NCBI GenBank assembly: GCA_024364735.1
Contig: JAGFNQ010001169.1
Span: 252,112-316,111, forward strand
DNA: 64,000 nucleotides
From: Boesenbergia rotunda
Taxonomy: Eukaryota > Streptophyta > Magnoliopsida > Zingiberales > Zingiberaceae
Direction: 5' to 3'
Shown here: positions 55,776 through 64,000 of the stretch, one piece after another
How positions within the stretch are numbered: position 1 is the stretch's first letter
How the letters are laid out: each line of letters begins with the position of its first letter
Made by a program: the position numbers and the translations under genes
Notes under the pieces: generated by a model
Databases searched by the model: none
What the model was told of the DNA's origin: nothing
Seen by the model: only the letters and a program-made list of their open reading frames with translations

Positions 55776-57454
55776 TGTAGGGATCTATAGGTAAAAATAT
55801 TTAAAATCGCAGCGGAAATAAGATCCCTCGAGCGATCCATGCGAAAGAAAAACTCATACAAAGTGATCTACAATTCCTATCTTATAGGAATACCTTTGTC
55901 GCGTGCCCTTCACTTATCCCGCTAGTCCTTTGGTTCGTCGGATGTCTTACATGTTCAAGTGTCTGTGTCTCTATGCGTATCCACATGAACACGATCTACA
56001 TCTCGGAGAAGAATCACCTTAGTTGTGCTAGAAACTTGGGATGATTCACAAAGCACAAGAACTTCCACTAGGGAGTTATGGACAAGGAGGAAGAAAGAAG
56101 AGGAAGAGAGATGCACACCCTCTAGCCTTTGACAGGGGGGGGGGTATTTATACTCATCTAATGAATACCAAGGGTCTATGTCCCTTGAGCTCCTCTCATT
56201 TTAATGCTAATAAAATCCAATGAATACCAAGCCTCTTGGTATTCCTTGAGACTCTTAATATTCTATTCATCTAATGAATAGAATGTCTCTTAGCCTTCCT
56301 CTTAAATAATATTTTATTAAACCCTTTAATGAATATTATCCATAATTAAGTGGTTGAGTCTAATCTAGATGAGTCTAACTCAAATTAGACTCAATCCCAT
56401 AATCTAATTAGATTCACTTGAGTCTAACTCAATTAATCCAATTCGAATCAAATCTTAGTCAAACTAAGATCAATTAATCTCCGAAGCGTGTCCTTAGTGT
56501 GTGACCCAATAGGTTCTCGTAATGTTGGTAATGTGCCTAAACGCTTTAGACACATAAGCAATGAGCGGCATCTAGCAATGCATCATTGCTACCCAAGTAA
56601 CAAGAAAAGTCGAGATCCGACTAAACCTCCGTGACTTTGATAATGTATGACCTTGTCCTTCTATCCTTGATATCTTAGATTGACCAATGAGGCATAGATC
56701 GTGTCATCCTCAATCAATCTATGTGTTTCTTGATCCCTGAGTAGACTCACTCAAACAAATGAGCTCAATATCTCATATTGACTCATTTGAGCATGACCAT
56801 GCGTTTCAGTAGTCCTGCTCGATCAAGGGGCCCACAGATATCACTCCCGTCATATGGGAGGGATAGATCTCATCTACATCACTCACATCCCTCTGCATAA
56901 TTCATTACATATCCAGTGATCGCCTTTATAGTCCACCCTGTTACGGGAGACGTTTGACGATACCAAAGTACATAACTCCTTATGTAGGGAATCATAGTGA
57001 CTTCAGGTCTAAGGACTATTCATACTAATAGTCACATGAGAAAGTTTATGACACTCATATAATAATCTATAAAACTTTCTCATGGAGGGTCAATTCAGTA
57101 CCCATTCTCCAATGTATACCCATGTGTCAACTTGATATCACATATCCATGACTTGTGAGCTCAAGTCATCAGTTGACCTACATGCTAGTCTCCATGCATT
57201 AATATTGTTCTTGAATATTAATATTTGACTAGGAATGGTTTAGTGTAGTGTTCTCTACATTATCTCACTATCGATTCAACCAATCCATATAATATAGATA
57301 AGAACCTACTACCCAAGGGCATTATTATACTTAGTTATTTGGCACAAATACAAAGTAAGTATAATAACCAAACATGCCTTTATTAATGATAGAATATGAT
57401 ACAAAATGTCTCTAGTCAATCATCACATAATTGGCTCTAGGGCTCCTACTAACA
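55776..57454 (-). repeat. C3 5' LTR (1679 bp)
   Basis: Matches the 3' LTR closely. TATA box at 56143-56153 with a 10-base G run at 56135-56144. Confidence 0.9.
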
Positions 57455-57459
57455 ACGTT

Positions 57460-57885
57460 TTGCTAATCGACACCTCCGGTTGAAATTTTTCTCGATCTCC
57501 GATGCTTCCGGATCTCGAGACGTTCGTACCTCGACCCATCCCTACTTCTGTTCATTGTCCTCGCTCGGCTAAGTCTTCTGCCCGATCTTCTAGATCAGGT
57601 CTTCGGTGCCCAACCCTCGATTAGGTCTTCGTGCCCAATTACTCGAACCAGGTCTTCATGCCCAACCTATGGTCAGGTCTTCGGTGCCCAGCCCTTAGCC
57701 AGGACTTTGTGCCCAGTCCTCGACCAGAACTTCGTGCTAAATCCTACAGGTCATGACTTCGTGCCTAGACAAACTATGACTTTCCTACACACTTAGTCAA
57801 ATACATTAGATCACAAAACATACTTAACTTTGAGCCCTTTGCCATTATCAAAATCAGGTTTGATATGGTGCTTTCGGCACCAACA
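57460..57885 (-). repeat. S4 LTR, right piece with ~30-bp repeats
   Basis: Ends GGTGCTTTCGGCACCAACA. An array of seven or eight imperfect units with the core GGTCTTCGTGCCCA lies at about 57575-57775, near the LTR 5' end. Position relative to the LTR start is like that of the S1 dyad array. Confidence 0.75.
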
Positions 57886-57911
57886 CCTAATAGGGATAAT
57901 AATATCCAACA

Positions 57912-58461
57912 ATCTTTCACTTGAGTTATATGTGAGTTATATGTTAAATACAAGTAAAACTTTAGTTGATATCAAACTTTATGGGTACAAGATACCCCTA
58001 TAAAAAATCTGATCCATTAACTTCATTGCTATAAAGACTAAAGAGGTCATTGCTACTGTATATAATCATAGCAAGCCCTAACAGTAATCACAGTACCAAT
58101 GTTATTAACGACATAGATCACGATGCGGACGTATAGAGTGGAAATTACATAAAATATGATTAGTACATGTCAATTTCCAATTGGTCCAAAGTGACTCAAA
58201 AGAGTTTGATCATATTTGCAAATATCTTATGCTATACTACAATAGTAAATCATGATCCAAAATTTTGATTCAAAAAGGAATTTGTATCATATTTACAAAC
58301 ACCAAATGCTAAATAGTAGCAATAAATCATGATAACATATTCAAAGTGGCAAACAAACATATGAATTTCCATTAATGTTATGAACTTTAAGTACGTACAA
58401 TAATCAAAATAAAATGTTTGTTTTTATTAAAATAGAATAATAAAATAAATACAGACTCCTA
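57912..58461 (-). other. C4 3' untranslated stretch
   Basis: AT-rich, no gene seen, between the polypurine tract and the pol stop at 58462. Confidence 0.5.
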
Positions 58462-59040
58462 CTAGATGAGTTCTTCTCCTATAAAAAGAACTCCCATATC
58501 CATAACATCCGCATGAAACACCTTAGGCACCAAGCCTTTGGTGAGTGAATTGGCCAATATGGAATCTGTGCGATGTGCTCTACTATGATCTGTTGACTCT
58601 GAACTCTTCCTTTAACCGCTAGAAACTTGATGTTGTTGTACTTGGTCTTTGATGTACTACTGTTGTTGTTGGCATAATGTTCTGTTGCTTTATTATCACA
58701 ATAGGTCCTCAGAGGTTAGTCAATTCCATCAATGATCTGCAATGTTGTGATGATGTTTCGTAGCCAAATCCTGTGATTGGATGCTTCACAGTATGCTACC
58801 AACTCTGCTTCCATAGTAGATGTGGCTAGTAGTGTCTGCTTGATGCTCTTCCAAGATATAACCCCTCCAGCAAGCATGAAGATATAGCCTGAAGTGGACT
58901 TCCTGCTATCCAAGCATCTAGTAAAATCAGTGCCTGAATAACCAATCACCTCTAGGTGATCTGACCTCTGATATGTAAGCATGTGTCCTTTAGTTCTTTG
59001 CAAATATCACATCACTCTTTTAATTGCTTTTAGTGCGACG
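58462..59040 (-). pseudogene. pol: C4 RNase H
   Basis: Frame 59003-58716 reads GYSGTDFTRCLDSRKSTSGY, GVISWKSIKQTLLATSTMEA and ELVAYCEASNHRIWLRN, a copia RNase H with key acidic residues partly kept (an Asp at the first position is now part of GTD). After a frame change it ends LTKGLVPKVFHADVMDMGVL. The natural stop is at 58462. Confidence 0.82.
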
Positions 59041-60080
59041 GTCCTGGGTTATTAAAATATCTACCAAACATCTCAACTATAAATGATATATCTGGTGAGT
59101 ACAAACTTGTGCATACATGAGATTCACACTACTAACACATATAGGAATTATTTTATCTCCTTTATTTCAAGTTCAAGTCGTGGACACTGTTGTAAGCTGA
59201 ACTTTTCACCTCTTGACACAGGTGTGTCACCAGATGTACAATTCTACATGTCATACATTATAAGCACCTTCTCAATATAGGCTTGTTGTGAAAGTCTAAG
59301 AATACCTCTTAAATGATCACGATAGATCTGAATGCCTAGAACAAAAGCTGCTTCATCAAGATCTTTCATTTGAAATTTACTAGATGAAAATGACTTTGTT
59401 TCATGCAACAAATCATTATTATTGCTCGCAATCAATATATCATCCACATACAGAACAAGTATAACAACCTTGCACCTACTGAACTTGACATATATGCACT
59501 GATCAATGGGGTCCTTTTAAAATCCAAATGAGGTAACCACTTGATCAAATTTCTGGTACCATTGATGAGATGCCTATTTTAAACCATAAATGGGCTTTTT
59601 TAATCTATATACTTGGTGCTTTGAGTTTGAGGACTCAATGTTCTTCAGTTGCACTATATATATAGACTCCTCTATGACTTCATTGAGGAATGCAGTTTTG
59701 ACGTCCATTTGATGTAGCTTCAAATCAAAATGAGCTACAAGTGGCATGATTATCCTAAAGAAGTCTTTTCGTCAACACAAGTGAGAAAGTCTCCTTATAA
59801 TCAATGTCTTCCTTCTGAATGAATCCATTAGCAATAAGATGAGCCTTATACCTTTCGATATTACCCTTCGAGTCCTGTTTGGTTTTAAATATCCATTTAC
59901 AACCAACGGGTTTCAAACCTTCAAGAAATTTGACAAGTTCCCAAATATCATTATCTTCCATAGACTTCAACTCTTCTTGCATAGAGTTAATCCACCTTTC
60001 AGGATTAGAGCATTGTTTGACTTCTTGGAAACATGTAGGATCACTTTCCAACCTTATATCAAAATCATGCCGTTAAAGAT
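59041..60080 (-). pseudogene. pol: C4 reverse transcriptase
   Basis: Frame 60051-59755 has the RT start (WINSMQEELKSMEDNDIWELV, GCKWIFKTKQDSKGN, IDYKETFS). The middle is broken. Frame 59447-59244 has MDDILIASNNNDLLHETKSF, where the Tyr before the Asp pair would be, then MKDLDEAAFVLGIQIYRD. Several frameshifts. Sequence upstream of 60080 is cut by the Tekay LTR. Confidence 0.82.
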
Positions 60081-60127
60081 AAACATAAACATGAGAATTC
60101 GTGGTTCTCTGTTCCCTTATGGATCAC

Positions 60128-62302
60128 TGTAGCGACCCGCCTTCTCTACCTTAGACGGACCGTTACTTTGTCTACTTCTTGACTCTAATGCAACGACTAA
60201 AAATGCGGAACTTTCTTTAACTTTTTTTTTGTATTTAAATCTATCTAAGAATGATATTCTAACTTTAATAGTCATGTATTTAAACTCATCACACAAGGTT
60301 CTATAACATTACTGAAGCATTATGGAATATGAATGTAACTTTTCTAAGCATATTTAAAGCAATAAAACTTAATTCAAAAGGAGGCTAACAACATCTTGGC
60401 ACATGCATCAAATAGATAGAATGTAAACCTTACTTTTCTACCGAATTTACAAGCATTTTAAGCACAATTAGGATTTAGTCCAAAAGGGAATACTAAGCTC
60501 AAGAATAAGTCTAAAATTCAATGTATCAACATGCTAAACTACTCATGCCCTTGCTCATCTAGTGCATTCACAAAAGTATGCATACTAATTGAAATGACAT
60601 GGAATCTTCATTCTACAAAATTGAGCATGTAAAACTATCCGAAGCATAAATGTTTAATAAACTCCATAACACAATAACTTGGAATTTGGAAACCTTAAAC
60701 ATTGCATTTCAAATAAGCTAAACTGTCTCGTCCCAAGGACCTCTCCAAGGTCAGCCACCACACACACGTCGCTCAGCACCGCCTCGTCGCCTTCCTTCAG
60801 AATTGCTTGCCTTTACCTTTGCCTGCAGTAAGAGGAAATGCAACTATTAAGCATAAAGCTTAGCAAGTACTATCTAGCTCACAAAATCTCGAAATGTGCA
60901 AGCATGTTTTTTTTTTTAGACAATGGAAGATCACATGAGATACTTTTATGCTTGAAAGAAACACTAAAACATGTATAACTCAAGACATGCATACTCAAGC
61001 ATTAATAAGTCAAATCACATGAGATACTTTTATGCTTAAAAGAAACACTAAAACATGTATAACTCAAACATGTATACTCAAGCATTAATAAATCTTAACT
61101 CACTTTGACTTGGCTTAACTTGAAACTTTAGCAATTCTTTAACTTTAAATCTTTCTTTAACTTTTAGAAAATTTCCTTAAACTTTATAAAAACTTTGCTA
61201 AAGCATATACTTGAAAATAATAACTCATTTGGATCCACTTAAGACGTAAGTACCATCTTATGTGCGTTCCCTAAAAGGTTGGGGTAGCGAGCCGCCAATC
61301 CTAATAGAGCAGACCTTGGTCTACCAGGGCCAAGACCTTGGAATTGGACACCTGGATTTCTTTAACGACGCCCTTGGACGCCGGGTACTGGCCTTAGAAA
61401 ATAAAATACTTACTTTTTCTTATCTTTAAATGCCTTGGCATTTTATCAAACACCTTGTGTGCCCAAATCCCTAAGTCTTGACTTTTGGGGATTTCGTAAG
61501 GCCTTGGCCTTCTCTTTTCTTCTTCTTTATCTTTCTTCTCTTTTCTTATAGATTTCTTAGACCCTAAACTCACATAGGGTACTCTATCAAACATGTATAA
61601 GCATATAATGAACTAAGATCACATGCAAAATCTTAAACTAAAAGTAAATATCTCTTTTAAAACTTTTAAGGGAAAATTCTTGCGGAAAACCGCCTCTTAC
61701 TGCAGGTGAGTAGTACTTACCTTGATTTCTTGGACTTACAACCGAAATTAGACGACTAGGGCTCGGGTGAAACTTGAGATCTCTACGAACCGTCCGCGCC
61801 TACGTGTTCTTCTCGTCGAGACGAACGAAACGCTCCGACCCCCCCTTGAGATTCCCTTAGCCGGCGCCCCTTAGGAGAGGAGAGGAGGAAAGAAAACCTA
61901 GGTTCCCTTTTGTTTTCGCCGCCCCTCCCTCGCCCCCTTCTCGCATGCAGCCGAAAATTCTCCTCCAAGGGTTTCACGCGACTTAAGCGGGGTTTAAATA
62001 CCTCTTCATGAAAAAACTTAACTACTCTATAAAATTATTTCTCTCCACCTTTTGTTGTGCTTGATACCCTATCCCAGCCAGTCACTTGCGCGCCCTTAAG
62101 GGCTTGCTCCTCCTGTGGTCGCGAGTTCGAACCCCCTTGCTGCCCTTTAAAGTTTTTCTTTTTTTAAAAATACTAAACGGACTCGGAAAATTCCATAAAA
62201 ATATTCTAAAAATTCCTAAAAATATCTAGAATATTTCTAAAACATTTTTAAATAGTTCTAAGGACTTTAAGAATTTCAATATGGAAATTTCGGGGCGTTA
62301 CA
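60128..62302 (-). repeat. Tekay 3' LTR (2175 bp)
   Basis: Runs TGTAGCGACC to GGGGCGTTACA. Minus-strand TATA-like GGTATTTAAACC at 61992-62003. Near 62095-62145 it carries GGTCGCGAGTTCGAACCCC, a pol III B-box-like word. Short ORFs in it are not genes. The polypurine tract on minus (TATGGGGGAT) is at about 62303-62312. Confidence 0.85.
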
Positions 62303-62337
62303 ATCCCCCATACCTTATAAAAAATTCGTCCTCGAAC

Positions 62338-62510
62338 TTAAAATAATTCTGGATATCTTTCTCTCATGTTGTCCTCACGTTCCCAAGTAGCCTCCTTATG
62401 CTTTTGACTCTGCCAGATAACCTTCACTAGTGGCACTTCTTTGTTTCTTAATCTTTTAACTGCTTTGTCCACTATCTGTGTCGGAGCTAAGATCCTCTTG
62501 GATCTGCACT
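62338..62510 (-). pseudogene. pol: Tekay chromodomain, out of frame
   Basis: Minus-strand reading gives KAVKRLRNKEVPLVKVIW, then KEATWEREDNMRERYPELF and a stop at 62338-62340. This is the chromodomain that in Tekay elements directs integration to modified chromatin. It is in a different frame from the upstream integrase, which ends at 62456, so a frameshift between about 62520 and 62470 disconnects it. Confidence 0.8.
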
Positions 62511-62785
62511 GACTGAGGCTGAATCACTTGATTGGGATCGTGAATACACTTCTTTAGCATGGAGACATGAAATGTACTGTGGATAGCTGACATGTCCTCT
62601 GGCAAGTCCAGCTCATAGGCTACCTTCCCAATTCTCTTTATAATCTTGTAGGGTCCTATGTAGCGAGGACTCAGCTTGCCCTTTTTGCCAAATCTCATCA
62701 CTCCCTTCATAGGGGCGACCTTGAGAAATACTGAATCTCCAACTTGGAATTCAAGTGGCCTACGGCGTGTGTCAGCATAACTTTT
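62456..62785 (-). pseudogene. pol: Tekay integrase C-terminal part
   Basis: 84 codons from 62710: GKKGKLSPRYIGPYKIIKRI and VAYELDLPEDMSAIHSTFHV, the conserved GPY/F module of gypsy integrases, which helps bind DNA. A stop or frame change at about 62786 separates it from the core. It ends with Asp/Ser residues at the frameshift before the chromodomain. Confidence 0.85.
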
Positions 62786-64000
62786 CTATCTACTCTGGGC
62801 AGTCTCAATCCTCTGGCGGATCATCTGGATAGCCTGAGTGGTCTCATCTATAAGCTCAGTCTGGCTACCTAGTCCTGACTCCATCTCTTTCTTCTCACCA
62901 GCTTCTTGCCAACATATGGGTGATCTGCATTTCCTGCCATATAATGCTTCATAAGGTGCCATTTTGATAGTGGCCTGATAGCTATTGTTGTAGGCAAACT
63001 CAGCTAAGCACAGAAATTTGCACCAACTACCTTTAAAGTCCAACGCACAAGCCCTGAGCATGTCTTCTAAAATCTGATTTACTCTCTCTGTTTGTCCATC
63101 TGTCTGGGGATGGAAAGCTGTGCTGAACTGAAGTCTGGTGCCTAGGGCGTCCTGAACACACCTCCAAAAATGGGAGATGAACCGCCCATCTCTGTCAGAA
63201 ACAATTGACTTCGGAACTCCGTGAAGCCTGATCACTTCTCTCACGTACAGCTGTGCTAACTGCTCTACCGAATGCGATAACTTGATGGCTAGGAAGTGGG
63301 CAGACTTGGTCAATCTGTCCACTATCACCCATATTGCATCGTGTCCATGGGTGGTCCTCGGGAGACCTGTGATAAAATCCATGGATATCTCTTCCCACTT
63401 CCACTCTGGAATGGGAAGAGGCTGCAGAACTCCTCCTGGTCTCTGGTACTCTGCTTTGACTCTCTGGCAGGTCAAGCAGGTACTGATATATCTGGCCACG
63501 TCTCGCTTGAGTCCAGACCACCAGAACCTTTTCTTTAAATCTTGGTACATCTTGGTAGAACCAGGATGCATAGAGTACGGGGTACTGTGGGCTTCTTCTA
63601 AAATATTCTTTCTTAGTTCCTCATCATTGGGGACGCAAAGGCGGTCTCCAAGATAGAGGATGCCACTATCCGATATTCGAAACTCTGAATTTGCTGCTTC
63701 TTGGATCTCCTGCTTGATCTTCTGGATCTCTGGGTCTTGACTTTGCTTTCTTTGTATATCCACAAGCAGGGTTGACTCTAGAGTCAATGCAGAAAGTTGC
63801 CCAATTATTACCTCGACTCCAAAATCCTTTATTTCTTTCTGAAGTGGTAGAGACAGTGATGATAGGGACATCAGTGCGGCACAGGATTTTCTGCTCAGTG
63901 CATCTGCCACTTTATTAGCTTTACCTGGGTGGTAGAGGATTTCACAGTCATAATCTTTGACCAACTCTAGCCACCTGCGCTGCCTCATATTCAGATTCCT
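62786..64000 (-). CDS. pol: Tekay RNase H end and integrase core, partial
   Basis: The frame is open from the window edge to 62786; the first in-window Met is at 63988. Residues from that Met: RNase H end (LELVKDYDCEILYHPGKANK, ADALSR), zinc-binding HHCC (His134, His141, Cys171, Cys174), then the integrase core with Asp204 (SMDFITGLP), Asp265 (VSDRDGRFIS) and Glu301 (TDGQTERVN). All catalytic residues are present. It joins the 62456-62785 part after a stop. RT and gag lie beyond the right edge. Confidence 0.9.
   Translation of the reverse strand, partial: RNLNMRQRRWLELVKDYDCEILYHPGKANKVADALSRKSCAALMSLSSLSLPLQKEIKDFGVEVIIGQLSALTLESTLLVDIQRKQSQDPEIQKIKQEIQEAANSEFRISDSGILYLGDRLCVPNDEELRKNILEEAHSTPYSMHPGSTKMYQDLKKRFWWSGLKRDVARYISTCLTCQRVKAEYQRPGGVLQPLPIPEWKWEEISMDFITGLPRTTHGHDAIWVIVDRLTKSAHFLAIKLSHSVEQLAQLYVREVIRLHGVPKSIVSDRDGRFISHFWRCVQDALGTRLQFSTAFHPQTDGQTERVNQILEDMLRACALDFKGSWCKFLCLAEFAYNNSYQATIKMAPYEALYGRKCRSPICWQEAGEKKEMESGLGSQTELIDETTQAIQMIRQRIETAQSR

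Larger units (their letters stand above)
44743..57454 (-). mobile_element. C3: Angela-like copia element, split by S3
   Basis: LTRs 44743-46425 and 55776-57454 enclose a full-order copia element: leader, gag, protease, integrase, RT, RNase H on the minus strand. Flanking bases are ACCTT (44738-44742) and ACGTT (57455-57459), a target duplication with one change. S3 inserted in the integrase-RT linker. Several stops and frameshifts show it is inactive. Confidence 0.9.
43411..57885 (-). mobile_element. S4: Sirevirus 5' LTR and gag start, with nested insertions
   Basis: In minus order: LTR from 57885 (minus TGTTGGTGCCGAAAGCACC) to 43802, primer site at 43788-43799, leader, and a gag start. The LTR is interrupted by C3 (44743-57454). 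Beyond about 43411 the element is truncated against the S5 LTR. Confidence 0.75.
57886..60127 (-). mobile_element. C4: truncated copia element
   Basis: The last 26 bases of an LTR (57886-57911, ending ATATCCAACA) adjoin a polypurine tract (minus CAAGTGAAAGAT), then RNase H and RT in minus order. S4 cut the LTR and the Tekay LTR cut the RT start. RT wording (DDILIASNNN) differs from C1-C3, so it is a different copia lineage. Confidence 0.7.
60128..64000 (-). mobile_element. Tekay-type chromovirus (Ty3/gypsy), 3' end
   Basis: The 3' LTR is followed (in plus coordinates) by a polypurine tract, chromodomain, integrase and the end of RNase H, then the window edge. A gypsy order with integrase after RNase H and a C-terminal chromodomain identifies a chromovirus. 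It inserted in C4; the partner target duplication is outside the window. Confidence 0.85.

Noticed and set aside
61783..61977. Gly/Arg-rich minus ORF inside the Tekay LTR
   Set aside because: GC-rich LTR leader region; chance frame.

Overview
This is plant nuclear DNA made up almost entirely of nested LTR retrotransposons. I see no ordinary host gene, rRNA gene, tRNA gene or CRISPR array. The families present (Ty1/copia of the Angela-like and Sirevirus types; Ty3/gypsy of the Athila, Tat and chromodomain Tekay types) and the nesting depth fit a large, repeat-rich angiosperm genome, probably a monocot. I cannot name the species.

Layout, left to right. 1-7051: an Angela-like copia element (C1, minus strand) running off the left edge, with gag-protease open to base 1. 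It contains a partial duplicate that starts exactly at a single N (2743) and is probably an assembly misjoin. 7052-38640: pieces of one old plus-strand Tat element. They are a gag/protease ORF, a nine-unit 81-bp tandem repeat, an intron-bearing antisense gene with a coiled coil, and the U5 end of an LTR. Four later insertions split it: a truncated Sirevirus S1 (8805-13113), an Angela-like element C2 with a large internal deletion (15284-21532, TSD CCTTC), a pol-less Athila-like element (22008-30175, TSD AGGCT/AGGCC) and a gag-only Sirevirus-like element S2 (31845-37590, TSD ACGTG).

38641-43410: a decayed minus-strand Sirevirus (S5). 43411-57885: the 5' LTR and gag start of another Sirevirus (S4). 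Its LTR was split by an Angela-like element C3 (44743-57454), whose pol was in turn split by a gag-only Sirevirus-like element S3 (48221-52286, TSD CTATC). 57886-60127: a truncated copia pol (C4). 60128-64000: the 3' LTR and integrase end of a minus-strand Tekay-type chromovirus that continues past the right edge.

Most coding regions carry frameshifts or stops. The best-preserved frames are C1 gag-protease, the Tat protease, C2 RT/RNase H and the Tekay integrase. Three elements (Athila, S2, S3) have two LTRs but no recognisable pol, so they would need enzymes in trans.

The most unusual content is noncoding. Arrays of short dyad-symmetric motifs sit in LTRs and near polypurine tracts. In one array both arms change together. 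One dyad, with arms GATCGGTC and GACCGATC, occurs in both a Ty1/copia Sirevirus LTR and the unrelated Athila LTR. In S2, S4 and S5 a family-specific dyad sits just upstream of the LTR TATA box.
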